Source: Pseudomonas kilonensis (lineage in GTDB: Bacteria > Pseudomonadota > Gammaproteobacteria > Pseudomonadales > Pseudomonadaceae). From it: 64,000 nucleotides of DNA. The position numbers were made by a program, and so were the translations under genes. Location: NCBI RefSeq assembly GCF_001269885.1, contig NZ_LHVH01000017.1, forward strand, positions 372,001 through 436,000, read 5' to 3'. Shown piece by piece: positions 28,522 through 36,442 of the stretch (the stretch's first letter is position 1; each line of letters begins with the position of its first letter). Below the pieces are notes generated by a model. That model ran no database searches and had not been told where the DNA came from. It saw only the letters and a list, made by a program, of their open reading frames with translations.

Positions 28522-29313
28522 ATGAGAGTCTGGGCAGTCGCCAATCAAAAAGGTGGTGTGGGCAAGACCACATCTTCCATCGCTTTAGCCGGGTTGCTGG
28601 CCGAGGCGGGCAAGCGCGTGGTCATCGTCGATCTGGACCCCCACGGCTCGATGACCAGCTATTTCGGCTACGATCCTGACAGCCTGGAGCACAGCAACTA
28701 CGACCTGTTCCTGCACAAGGGCGTAGTGCCCGAGGGCCTGCCGGGGCAGTTGCTGTTATCCACCAGCGACGAGCGGATTTCCCTGTTGCCGTCGAGCACC
28801 GCCCTCGCCACCCTGGAGCGACAGTCGCCCGGGCAGAGCGGCCTGGGTCTGGTGATCGCCAAGAGTCTGGCGCAGCTGTGGCAGGATTTCGATTACGCAA
28901 TCATCGACAGCCCGCCGTTGCTGGGCCTGCTGATGGTCAATGCCTTGGCGGCCAGCCAGCAGTTGGTGATCCCGGTACAGACCGAGCACCTGGCGGTCAA
29001 AGGCCTGGAACGCATGGTCAATACGCTGGCGATGGTCAACCGCTCGCGCAAGCAGACGCTGGCCTTCAACATCGTGCCGACCTTGTTCGATCGTCGCACC
29101 CAGGCGTCCCTGGGCACTCTGCGGGTGTTGCGGGACAAGTACCCGGAGGACATTTGGCAAGGCTATATCCCCGTTGATACCCGCCTGCGGGACGCCAGCC
29201 GCGCCGGTGTGACCCCATCGCAATTCGATGGCAAGAGCCGTGGCGTGCTGGCTTACCGGGCGCTGCTCAAGCACCTGCTGGCCCAGCAGCTTGTTCCGCA
29301 GCAGGTGGCTTAA
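28522..29313 (+). CDS. parC: ParA-family ATPase of the chemotaxis cluster (ParC-like)
   Basis: 263 residues; the ATG at 28522 has GGGAGG 7 bases before it. Deviant Walker A KGGVGKTTSSIALAG, Walker A' DLDPHGSMTSYFGY and DSPPLLGLLM. In Vibrio the ParC/ParP pair positions the chemosensory array at the old pole; here parP follows after 95 bases, supporting the same role in Pseudomonas. A chromosome-partition Soj function is less likely in this context. Confidence 0.88.
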   Translation: MRVWAVANQKGGVGKTTSSIALAGLLAEAGKRVVIVDLDPHGSMTSYFGYDPDSLEHSNYDLFLHKGVVPEGLPGQLLLSTSDERISLLPSSTALATLERQSPGQSGLGLVIAKSLAQLWQDFDYAIIDSPPLLGLLMVNALAASQQLVIPVQTEHLAVKGLERMVNTLAMVNRSRKQTLAFNIVPTLFDRRTQASLGTLRVLRDKYPEDIWQGYIPVDTRLRDASRAGVTPSQFDGKSRGVLAYRALLKHLLAQQLVPQQVA

Positions 29314-29355
29314 GTGACGAGGTTTTCCACTGGCATCGTGTTCGCTTGCGAGCGC

Positions 29356-29383
29356 TCAAGTCCTACCGCATTCATGCCGATAA
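29356..29383 (+). promoter_or_regulatory. Candidate sigma-28 (FliA) promoter of parP-cheW
   Basis: TCAAGTCC, 12 bases, then GCCGATAA: the -10 box is a perfect match to the FliA consensus and the -35 box fits the Pseudomonas TCAAG form, with spacing one base longer than the E. coli consensus. It lies in the parC-parP gap, 25 bases before the parP ATG. Confidence 0.62.
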
Positions 29384-29408
29384 CCTCTTCAAGTGGCGCA
29401 CTGTTCCT

Positions 29409-30281
29409 ATGAGCCGCCCGATAAAGACAACCTCGCGTCCGCAAATGGCCCTGCAGTCCTATCTGGACGGGCTGTTGCAGGAAGCGACCGAAGAATTGCC
29501 ACCGCCGCCAAGCGTGATCGAGGCGTTGCCCGAGCACGTCGAAGCCAAGGGTGTGCTGGATGAATTTCAAGCGGCCGTGCTCGAAGAGCAGGCCCGTGAC
29601 GCACAGAAAGCAGTAGTGGCTGCAGCGGTCGAGGCGCCGTTTATCAAGCCTCAGGTGGCGGTCATGGACGCGCCTGCGCCGATCCTGGCGTCGGTCTCGA
29701 CCGTTGCCCCGCTGCTACAAGGCCTGGTGACGCCGGTGGTGGAAATCCACCTGCCGCCGAGCAATCCGCCGCCACCGGTGCCGGGCGACGACCGTCCGGC
29801 CTGGGCTGCCGAGCCGTTCGAGTGTTTGTTGTTCGATGTGGCCGGGTTGACCCTGGCGGTGCCGCTGGTATGCCTGGGATCGATTTATTCCCTGGCCGGG
29901 CAGGAATTGACGCCGTTGTTTGGCCAGCCGGAATGGTTCCTCGGGATCCTGCCGAGCCAGGCCGGCAACCTGAAGGTATTGGATACGGCGCGCTGGGTCA
30001 TGCCGGACCGTTATCGCGATGACTTTCGCCAAGGCTTGCAATACGTGATTTCGGTGCAGGGTTACGAGTGGGGTTTGGCGGTGCATCAGGTCAGCCGTTC
30101 GCTGCGCCTGGACCCGAACGAGATCAAGTGGCGCAGCCATCGAGGGCAACGGCCATGGCTGGCCGGTACGGTGATCGAGCACATGTGCGCCTTGCTGGAC
30201 GTTTCCGAGCTGGCGGAGCTGATCGCCAGCGGCGGGGCAAAACACCTGGGCGGCAGCAAGCCGGTCCAGAAACCGAAATAA
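29409..30281 (+). CDS. parP: CheW-domain polar array protein (ParP-like)
   Basis: 290 residues from the ATG at 29409; the frame extends upstream across the sigma-28 promoter, which argues against earlier starts. The N-terminal 135 residues are Pro/Ala/Glu-rich and variable; residues about 136-275 form a CheW-like domain (FECLLFDVAGLTLAVPLVCL...WFLGILPSQAGNLKVLDTA). Vibrio ParP uses such a domain to hold CheA and the receptors at the pole. It lies between parC and cheW. Confidence 0.87.
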   Translation: MSRPIKTTSRPQMALQSYLDGLLQEATEELPPPPSVIEALPEHVEAKGVLDEFQAAVLEEQARDAQKAVVAAAVEAPFIKPQVAVMDAPAPILASVSTVAPLLQGLVTPVVEIHLPPSNPPPPVPGDDRPAWAAEPFECLLFDVAGLTLAVPLVCLGSIYSLAGQELTPLFGQPEWFLGILPSQAGNLKVLDTARWVMPDRYRDDFRQGLQYVISVQGYEWGLAVHQVSRSLRLDPNEIKWRSHRGQRPWLAGTVIEHMCALLDVSELAELIASGGAKHLGGSKPVQKPK

Positions 30282-30353
30282 GACAACCGGTGGCGCACAG
30301 CGTCGCCGGACAGAATACACGCCGCCACAGGCGGTTTTTCGAGGGGTCAGGGT

Positions 30354-30839
30354 ATGAATGATAAGGCGTCGTCTCAAAAGGGTTCTGAAGATCCGATTCT
30401 GCAATGGGTGACCTTCAAGCTCGATAACGAAACCTACGGCATCAACGTGATGCGCGTTCAGGAAGTGCTGCGCTATACCGAGATCGCCCCGGTTCCGGGT
30501 GCGCCGAGCTACGTGCTGGGCATCATCAACCTGCGTGGCAACGTGGTCACGGTGATCGATACCCGCCAGCGCTTCGGCCTGATGAATGCCGAGATCAGCG
30601 ACAACACCCGGATCGTCATCATCGAAGCCGACAAGCAAGTGGTTGGCATCATGGTCGACAGCGTCGCCGAAGTGGTTTACCTGCGTCAGTCGGAAATCGA
30701 GACTGCGCCGAACGTGGGTAACGAAGAATCCGCCAAGTTCATTCAGGGCGTGTGCAACAAGAACAACGAGTTGTTGATTCTGGTTGAACTGGACAAGATG
30801 ATGAGCGAAGAAGAGTGGTCGGAACTGGAGAGTATCTGA
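30354..30839 (+). CDS. cheW: Chemotaxis coupling protein CheW
   Basis: 161 residues, a single CheW fold (ILQWVTFKLDNETYGINVMR, VPGAPSYVLGIINLRGNVV, VGIMVDSVAEV). CheW links CheA P5 to chemoreceptors. The ATG has a GAGGGG site. The next gene starts 1 base after its stop, so the pair is coupled. Confidence 0.96.
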   Translation: MNDKASSQKGSEDPILQWVTFKLDNETYGINVMRVQEVLRYTEIAPVPGAPSYVLGIINLRGNVVTVIDTRQRFGLMNAEISDNTRIVIIEADKQVVGIMVDSVAEVVYLRQSEIETAPNVGNEESAKFIQGVCNKNNELLILVELDKMMSEEEWSELESI

Positions 30840-30840
30840 T

Positions 30841-31236
30841 TTGATTCTTGAGGTAGCAGTCATTGTCCTGTTCCTTTTCTGGGCAGGCACGCTGGCGATG
30901 TTCTTGGCGTACATACGTGGCCAGCGGCAGATCGCCGCTCAGCAGGCCCAGGGCGATGCGTTGCGCGACCAGCGCATCAAGGACCTGGCCAAGCGCGTCG
31001 ACGATTACCAGAACGGCACCGTGCGCATGGGCGAAGCGCTCCATGAGCTGCGTGCCGTGGTCGCGCCGTTGCCGGATAAACTCGCCCAGTTGGAACAGCG
31101 CGACCCCTCCAGCCTGTCCTTCGCCCAGGCCGCCCGCCTGGTGGGCATGGGCGCCAGCGTCGACGAACTGACCCAAGCCTGCGGCCTGACCCAGGCCGAG
31201 GCGGAGTTGATGAGCAAGCTGCACAAGGGCGGCTGA
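30841..31236 (+). CDS. DUF2802 membrane-anchored coiled-coil protein
   Basis: 131 residues from a TTG one base after the cheW stop. An N-terminal transmembrane helix (VAVIVLFLFWAGTLAMFLAY) leads into a charged helical segment (about 30-75) and a small C-terminal helical domain (LVGMGASVDELTQACGLTQA) resembling a helix-turn-helix. DUF2802 genes regularly end Pseudomonas chemotaxis operons; the function is unknown to me. Its coupling to cheW suggests a role at the array or the pole. Confidence 0.82.
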   Translation: MILEVAVIVLFLFWAGTLAMFLAYIRGQRQIAAQQAQGDALRDQRIKDLAKRVDDYQNGTVRMGEALHELRAVVAPLPDKLAQLEQRDPSSLSFAQAARLVGMGASVDELTQACGLTQAEAELMSKLHKGG

Positions 31237-31256
31237 ACGCATTCTCCCCAATCCAA

Positions 31257-31340
31257 TGTGGGAGCCTGCTCGCGATAGCGGTGTGTCAGTCTCTCAATAT
31301 TGACTGACAGGGCCCCATCGCGAGCAGGCTCGCTCCCACA
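31257..31340. repeat. REPIN with a shortened left arm
   Basis: Right arm CGAGCAGGCTCGCTCCCACA; the left arm TGTGGGAGCCTGCTCG lacks four bases (GAGC) of its partner. It is the first of two elements in the 331-base gap between the convergent DUF2802 and flhX-like genes. Confidence 0.88.
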
Positions 31341-31398
31341 GGTTTTTCTGGGGCTTGCAGATTGATCATTTTCAACCCAAAACGCAGCCCAGGTGGCT

Positions 31399-31553
31399 AA
31401 TACCTGTCAGTTAAACAGCAAACCTGTGGGAGCAAAGCTTGCTCGCGATTGCGGTAAGCCAGCCGACAACAATATTGGCGACTCTGCCGCTATCGCGAGC
31501 AAGCTTTGCTCCCACAGGATTATGCCGTTTGCTCCTAACTGACAGGCATTAGT
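31399..31553. mobile_element. MITE-like palindrome containing a REPIN, flanked by 10-bp direct repeats
   Basis: A core REPIN (31425-31516, arms TGTGGGAGCAAAGCTTGCTC) is enclosed by a further inverted repeat, CTAATACCTGTCAGTTA (31397-31413) against TAACTGACAGGCATTAG (31536-31552), one mismatch, extended inward by CAGCAAAC/GTTTGCTC-like pairing. The direct repeat CCAGGTGGCT flanks it at 31389-31398 and 31554-31563, as a target duplication would. It encodes nothing. Confidence 0.6.
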
Positions 31554-31567
31554 CCAGGTGGCTGTGA

Positions 31568-31897
31568 TTAATAATCGTCGCCGCGGTCGGTCACATCCTT
31601 TTCGACACTCGGCGCATTCGGGTCGTAGCCCTGGGGAAACTTGCCCTTGAGGTTCCAGGCGAACGCAATGATCTCGGCAATCGTGCGGTACAGTTCCTCC
31701 GGGATGCTGTCCCCCAATTCCATCCGTGCCAGCAACTTCACCAGCTCGGCATTTTCATAGATCGGTACTTCACTCTCCCGGGCGATGCGCAGGATTTCCT
31801 CAGCCAGGGCTTCGTCGCCCTTGGCGGTGAGGGTCGGGGCGTGGTGGCCGTCGTACTTGAGGGCAATGGCCTGGCGGGGTTCGGTGTGGGTTGTCAT
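31568..31897 (-). CDS. FlhB C-terminal-domain-like protein (FlhX type, EscU/YscU/HrcU family)
   Basis: 109 residues. QAIALKYDGHHAPTLTAKG aligns with FlhB just after its NPTH motif (YAVALKYDPEKGNAPVLLAK); IYENAELVKLLARMELGDSI matches the remaining FlhB-CC fold. It has no transmembrane part and no NPTH, so it equals the autocleaved fragment. The ATG overlaps the stop of the upstream second fliK by 4 bases, indicating coupled expression. In other bacteria FlhX can replace FlhB-CC in export switching. An acidic tail (EKDVTDRGDDY) ends the protein. Confidence 0.9.
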   Translation of the reverse strand: MTTHTEPRQAIALKYDGHHAPTLTAKGDEALAEEILRIARESEVPIYENAELVKLLARMELGDSIPEELYRTIAEIIAFAWNLKGKFPQGYDPNAPSVEKDVTDRGDDY

Positions 31898-33465
31898 GCG
31901 GTTTCGTCCACCCAGCGTTGTTCCAGGCGAGTCTTGGGGCCTTGGGGCGGGGTGCCGAGGTGGCAGTCCAGGTCGCCGACGTTCAGGCCACAAGTCACCA
32001 GGCGCTCACGCAAGGCTGTCAGGTTGCTTTCGATCAGGCTCGCGGTGTACGGCCGTTCGGCCCACAACTGGCTGGAGAGGCTGCCGCTGAGCAACTGGGC
32101 CTGAACCTGCAGTGGGCCGAGCGGTTCCACGTCGAATGCCAGTTCCACCCGCCAGAGCTGCTGTTTCGGCTCGCGTTCTTCCCTGCGCTCGTTTGGCTGC
32201 TCCCGGGGCGGGGTTTCCTCGCGCTGGAACTTGACCTGCAACGGCACGATGTCCTGCAAGTTGCGCATCGGGATTTCCAATTGCCAGGTGCTCATCAGCC
32301 GACCGTCGTCGGTCAGGCCGGTCTGCTCCAGGCTCGACAATTGATGGCTTTGCAAGCGTGACACGGCGGCAGCGGCCAGGCGCAGCAGGTGTTCGAGGTC
32401 GCCTTCTTCGTCCTGGCCTTTCATCTGGCGCGAGGGCAGGGGGAAGCTGGTGGGTTGCGGCTTGGCGCTGACCTGGCCGAGCATCCCCAGGGCGCTGCGG
32501 ACGAAGCTCGGCAGGACTTGGGCCAGCGTATTGGCGGCAATGATGGCGCCGAGGTTGGTGGAGGCGGGCAGGGCCGGTGTCAGTTGGGCGATCAGTTTCA
32601 GCAGGTCGCCTTTCATGTCCGGCGCCAGGCTCGGTGGTTGCCCAGCGAGCAATTTGCTTTCCAGGAATACGCCGCTGGCGACCATGGCTTGGGCCAAACC
32701 CTTGGGTGTGCTCAGTTGCTGGACATCCGGCAGGCCAGCCAGCAAACGAGTCACCGCGGCGCGCAGCTCGGTGCCGGTGTCGTCAGTGGCCGGCAGGTTT
32801 TGCAGGGCGCTGATCAGGCTGTCCAGCGAGCCTTGGCGACTCACTTGGGTGACCAGTTGCTGGCTTACCGCCAATTGCTCTTGGCGGTTGCTCAGCGGAA
32901 CGAACTTCAGCGTCTGGGCATCTTGCACCTGGGCGCTCAACAGCGTGCCGATGCGCAGCGGTTGGGGGCTGTCGATGTCCAGGGTGCTACCCGCCTGGGC
33001 GGTGTTGAGCAAGCTTACCAACGATCGATACACCGACGGTTGCCCTGGCAGCTGCGGCAACGCCTGACTGGTCAGCACTTTGCCTTGCAGCAGGGTGCCT
33101 ACCGGCAACTGCGCGGTGTCGATTCGGGTGAGGGTGGCGACGCTGGAGGCGACGGCCTGTTGCACGGCAATCGCCAGGTTGCTGGCGGACGGCTGGGTCA
33201 CGGCCAGACTGGTGCCCTGGGGGAGCGGCTGGGTGCTGGTGGCCTGCACGGTGGTCTGGCGGCCGCTCTCCAGGGTGACCTTGAGCAGCAGCTGGAAAGT
33301 CTGGTCGGCCTGCTTGAGTGACAGCACTTCGGCCTGGGCAGTCTGGCCCGAGCTGATCAGGCCTTCGGTCGGCACCAGCAGTTTGAGCAGCTCGCCACTG
33401 ACCGCCGGCATACGCGTCGTTGCCGTGGCCTGGGGCAGCGGCAGGATGTTCATGTCGCCTGTCAT
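31894..33465 (-). CDS. Second flagellar hook-length control (FliK-family) protein
   Basis: 523 residues. The N-terminal 350 are Gln/Leu/Thr/Ser-rich with low complexity; the C-terminus holds a Flg_hook-like domain (WRVELAFDVEPLGPLQVQAQ, SLIESNLTALRERLVTCGL). It differs strongly from FliK at 9583. Paired with the FlhX-like gene, it looks like a second ruler/switch set, or a regulator of the main one. ATG at 33465 is used; ATG at 33453 (MNILP) is possible. It is transcribed away from ccmA. Confidence 0.82.
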   Translation of the reverse strand: MTGDMNILPLPQATATTRMPAVSGELLKLLVPTEGLISSGQTAQAEVLSLKQADQTFQLLLKVTLESGRQTTVQATSTQPLPQGTSLAVTQPSASNLAIAVQQAVASSVATLTRIDTAQLPVGTLLQGKVLTSQALPQLPGQPSVYRSLVSLLNTAQAGSTLDIDSPQPLRIGTLLSAQVQDAQTLKFVPLSNRQEQLAVSQQLVTQVSRQGSLDSLISALQNLPATDDTGTELRAAVTRLLAGLPDVQQLSTPKGLAQAMVASGVFLESKLLAGQPPSLAPDMKGDLLKLIAQLTPALPASTNLGAIIAANTLAQVLPSFVRSALGMLGQVSAKPQPTSFPLPSRQMKGQDEEGDLEHLLRLAAAAVSRLQSHQLSSLEQTGLTDDGRLMSTWQLEIPMRNLQDIVPLQVKFQREETPPREQPNERREEREPKQQLWRVELAFDVEPLGPLQVQAQLLSGSLSSQLWAERPYTASLIESNLTALRERLVTCGLNVGDLDCHLGTPPQGPKTRLEQRWVDETA

Positions 33466-33515
33466 CTGCGGTCTTACCTTGGGAAAATAAGCCCTCTTTA
33501 GCGTAGGGCATCACA

Positions 33516-33523
33516 TGTATAAT
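33516..33523 (+). promoter_or_regulatory. Extended -10 promoter upstream of ccmA
   Basis: TGTATAAT is a perfect extended -10 box; no good -35 is seen at the right distance, which is common for extended -10 promoters. It lies in the divergent gap between the second fliK and ccmA, about 140 bases before the ccmA start. Confidence 0.55.
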
Positions 33524-33663
33524 GCCGCCCGTCTTTCAGGGAGTGGCGAAAACCTTGCAATTGTTTGACGCAGCTCTGTGGAACAGGTCGTCAAAGCATC
33601 TATGCTGCACCTCTTTAACGGCCGCTGCACCGCCGACTTGAACCGTATAAGGCCCGCGATCCC

Positions 33664-34299
33664 TTGAGCAATCCTCTCCTGCAAACCGTCGGCCTCGCCT
33701 GTGAGCGAGACTTGCGACTGCTTTTCGAAAATCTCGAATTGAGACTCTCGCGTGGCGATATGGTGCAAATCAGTGGCCCCAACGGCAGCGGCAAGACCAG
33801 CCTGCTGCGCCTGTTGGCCGGATTGATGCAGCCCACCGCAGGCCAGGTGTTGCTCAATGGCCAACCTTTGCACAGCCAGCGCAGCGAACTGGCCCGCAAC
33901 CTGCTCTGGATCGGCCATGCCGCCGGCATCAAGGACTTGCTGACCCCCGAAGAAAACCTCAGTTGGCTCTGCGCATTGCATACGCCGGCCGGCCGCGAGG
34001 CGATCTGGCAGGCGTTGGCGGCGGTAGGGCTGCGCGGCTTCGAAGACGTGCCGAGCCACACCCTGTCCGCCGGCCAGCAACGCCGCGTGGCCCTGGCCCG
34101 GCTGTACTTGGACAGCCCTCCGTTGTGGATTCTCGACGAACCATTCACCGCCCTGGACAAGCAGGGCGTCGCGCAGCTCGAGGAACACCTGGCCCGGCAC
34201 TGTGAAAACGGCGGCATGGTGCTCTTGACCACCCACCACACGCTGGCGCGAATGCCGGCCGGTTATCGCAACATTGATCTGGGGAACTGGGCCGTATGA
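33664..34299 (+). CDS. ccmA: Haem exporter ATP-binding protein CcmA
   Basis: 211 residues starting with TTG. ABC ATPase motifs: Walker [13 protein letters not shown], signature [14 protein letters not shown], Walker [13 protein letters not shown], and the switch His in [10 protein letters not shown]. With CcmB and CcmC it releases the haem-loaded chaperone CcmE in the periplasm. It overlaps ccmB by 4 bases and is the first gene of the ccmABCDEFGHI operon. Confidence 0.96.
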   Translation: MSNPLLQTVGLACERDLRLLFENLELRLSRGDMVQISGPNGSGKTSLLRLLAGLMQPTAGQVLLNGQPLHSQRSELARNLLWIGHAAGIKDLLTPEENLSWLCALHTPAGREAIWQALAAVGLRGFEDVPSHTLSAGQQRRVALARLYLDSPPLWILDEPFTALDKQGVAQLEEHLARHCENGGMVLLTTHHTLARMPAGYRNIDLGNWAV

Positions 34300-34964
34300 G
34301 TGTGTTTGGCCTGTTGCTTGCCCGCGAGGCGCGCCTGCTGTTCCGTCGTCCGGCCGAACTGGCCAATCCGCTGGTGTTCTTCGCGATCGTCATCGCGCTG
34401 TTCCCGTTGGCGGTCGGTCCGGAGACTCAATTGTTGCAAACCTTGTCTCCGGGGCTGGTCTGGGTGGCCGCGCTTTTATCGGTCCTGCTCTCGCTGGACG
34501 GGCTTTTCCGCAGTGATTTCGAAGACGGTTCACTGGAGCAGTGGGTCCTTTCGTCGCACCCCCTGGCCCTTCTGGTTTTGGCCAAGGTACTGGCACACTG
34601 GGTTTTTTCCGGGCTGGCGCTGGTGCTGCTCTCGCCGTTGCTGGCGATGATGCTGGGGCTGCCCGGCGCGTGCATGCCGGTGCTGCTGGTGTCGCTGCTG
34701 CTGGGCACGCCGGTGCTGAGCCTGCTCGGTGCGGTGGGCGCGGCATTGACGGTGGGTTTGAAGCGCGGCGGCCTGTTGCTGGCGCTGCTGATCCTGCCGT
34801 TGTATATCCCAGTCTTGATCCTGGGCAGTGGTGCCTTGCAAGCGGCCTTGCAAGGGATGCCCGCGACCGGTTATCTGCTGTGGCTTGGGAGCCTGACCGC
34901 CCTGGCGATAACCCTGACACCCTTTGCAATAGCCGCTGGCCTGAAAATCAGCGTCGGCGAATAA
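34296..34964 (+). CDS. ccmB: Haem exporter permease CcmB
   Basis: 222 residues with six hydrophobic helices, opening [20 protein letters not shown] as in CcmB. It is the membrane partner of CcmA. The following 94 bases before ccmC are unusually rich in hairpins. Confidence 0.95.
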   Translation: MSVFGLLLAREARLLFRRPAELANPLVFFAIVIALFPLAVGPETQLLQTLSPGLVWVAALLSVLLSLDGLFRSDFEDGSLEQWVLSSHPLALLVLAKVLAHWVFSGLALVLLSPLLAMMLGLPGACMPVLLVSLLLGTPVLSLLGAVGAALTVGLKRGGLLLALLILPLYIPVLILGSGALQAALQGMPATGYLLWLGSLTALAITLTPFAIAAGLKISVGE

Positions 34965-34975
34965 TAACGAGGCCA

Positions 34976-35039
34976 GGTCAAAAACTGACCACTTCTTCGG
35001 AAGTAAAGGCTGACCCGGCGGTTCGCGATGGCGAGCCGC
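34976..35039 (+). other. Three consecutive RNA hairpins between ccmB and ccmC
   Basis: Hairpin 1, GGTCA-AAAAC-TGACC (34976-34990). Hairpin 2, ACTTC-TTCG-GAAGT (34991-35004), a UUCG tetraloop. Hairpin 3, GCGGTTCGC-GATG-GCGAGCCGC (35018-35039), with one G-U pair. No T-run follows, so they are not terminators; they could adjust mRNA stability or ccmC translation. Confidence 0.5.
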
Positions 35040-35058
35040 AACCGTGATGGAAACAGCA

Positions 35059-35814
35059 ATGAACTGGACCTGGTTTCACAAGCTCGGCTCACCCAAATGG
35101 TTCTACGGCATCAGCGGCAAACTGCTCCCATGGTTGAGCATTGCTGCGTTGGTGCTGATTGGTTTTGGCGTAGTCTGGGGCCTGGCCTTCGCACCGCCGG
35201 ACTACCAGCAAGGCAACAGCTTCCGCATCATCTACATCCACGTGCCCACGGCGATGCTGGCCCAGTCCGTCTACGTGATGCTGGCGGTGTGCGGTGTGGT
35301 CGGGCTGGTGTGGAAGATGAAGCTGGCCGACGTTGCCCTGCAATGCGCCGCCCCCATTGGCGCCTGGATGACCGCCGTGGCGCTGGTCACCGGGGCTATC
35401 TGGGGCAAACCGACCTGGGGTTCGTGGTGGGTCTGGGATGCGCGACTGACGTCGATGTTGATCCTGCTGTTCCTGTACTTCGGTCTTATTGCGCTGGGCA
35501 ACGCCATCAGCAATCGTGACAGTGCCGCCAAGGCCTGCGCCGTGCTGGCGATTGTCGGTGTGATCAACATCCCGATCATCAAGTACTCGGTGGAGTGGTG
35601 GAACACCCTGCACCAGGGCGCGACCTTCACCCTCACCGAAAAACCGGCGATGCCCGTCGAAATGTGGCTGCCGCTGTTGCTGACTGTGCTGGGTTTCTAC
35701 TGTTTCTTCGGCGCGGTGCTGTTGCTGCGCATGCGCCTGGAAGTGCTCAAGCGCGAGTCCCGGGCCAGTTGGGTGAAGGCCGAAGTACAGAACAGCCTGG
35801 AGGCCGCTCGATGA
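35059..35814 (+). CDS. ccmC: Haem transporter CcmC
   Basis: 251 residues from the ATG of [16 protein letters not shown] at 35044/35047 would add up to five residues. Six transmembrane helices; the tryptophan-rich haem-handling motif [17 protein letters not shown] and the conserved periplasmic histidines ([20 protein letters not shown]) are present. CcmC loads haem onto CcmE. The ccmD start overlaps its stop. Confidence 0.96.
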   Translation: MNWTWFHKLGSPKWFYGISGKLLPWLSIAALVLIGFGVVWGLAFAPPDYQQGNSFRIIYIHVPTAMLAQSVYVMLAVCGVVGLVWKMKLADVALQCAAPIGAWMTAVALVTGAIWGKPTWGSWWVWDARLTSMLILLFLYFGLIALGNAISNRDSAAKACAVLAIVGVINIPIIKYSVEWWNTLHQGATFTLTEKPAMPVEMWLPLLLTVLGFYCFFGAVLLLRMRLEVLKRESRASWVKAEVQNSLEAAR

Positions 35815-35987
35815 GTTTCGCTTCATTCGGCGATTTCCTCGCCATGGGCCATCATGGCCTGTATGTCTGGTCAGCCTATGGCATTTGCCTGGCAGTGGTA
35901 GTCCTCAACGTGGCGGTGCCGATCCTGGCCCGCAAGCGGTATCTGCAACAAGAGGCGCGTCGTCTGCGCCGGGAGAACGGTCAGTGA
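35811..35987 (+). CDS. ccmD: Haem exporter protein CcmD
   Basis: 58 residues: one transmembrane helix ([20 protein letters not shown]) followed by a basic cytoplasmic tail ([16 protein letters not shown]). CcmD is the small subunit that helps release holo-CcmE from CcmABC. It overlaps both ccmC and ccmE by 4 bases. Confidence 0.94.
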   Translation: MSFASFGDFLAMGHHGLYVWSAYGICLAVVVLNVAVPILARKRYLQQEARRLRRENGQ

Positions 35988-36439
35988 ATCCGCTGCGCAA
36001 AAAACGTCTTATCATCATTCTTGCGATCCTGGTGGGTGTCGGTGCCGCAGTCGCCCTGGCCCTGAGCGCCTTGCAGCAGAACATCAACCTGTTCTATACC
36101 CCGACCCAGATCGCCAACGGCGAAGCGCCGAAAGACACGCGTATCCGCGCCGGCGGCATGGTGGAAAAAGGTTCGCTGGTGCGTTCCGGGGATTCGCTGG
36201 ACGTGAAGTTCAACGTCACCGACTTCAGCAAGACCGTGACCATCACCTATCGCGGGATCCTTCCGGACCTGTTCCGCGAAGGGCAGGGCATCGTCGCCCT
36301 GGGCAAGCTCAATGCCGACGGCGTGGTGGTGGCCGATGAAGTGCTGGCCAAGCACGACGAAAAATACATGCCGCCGGAAGTGACCAAGGCCCTGAAAGAC
36401 AGCGGCCAGTCGGCGCCCGCTCCCGTGAAGGAGGGCTGA
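35984..36439 (+). CDS. ccmE: Periplasmic haem chaperone CcmE
   Basis: 151 residues from the GTG overlapping the ccmD stop; start [13 protein letters not shown] signal anchor is followed by an OB-fold, with the haem-binding HxxxY motif in [12 protein letters not shown]: the His binds the haem vinyl covalently and the Tyr is the axial ligand. CcmE carries haem from CcmC to CcmF. Confidence 0.96.
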   Translation: MNPLRKKRLIIILAILVGVGAAVALALSALQQNINLFYTPTQIANGEAPKDTRIRAGGMVEKGSLVRSGDSLDVKFNVTDFSKTVTITYRGILPDLFREGQGIVALGKLNADGVVVADEVLAKHDEKYMPPEVTKALKDSGQSAPAPVKEG

Positions 36440-36442
36440 TCG

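Noticed and set aside
31237..31567. Search for a transposase or RAYT gene near the MITE-like element
   Set aside because: No coding frame of adequate length or similarity lies in this gap or elsewhere in the window.
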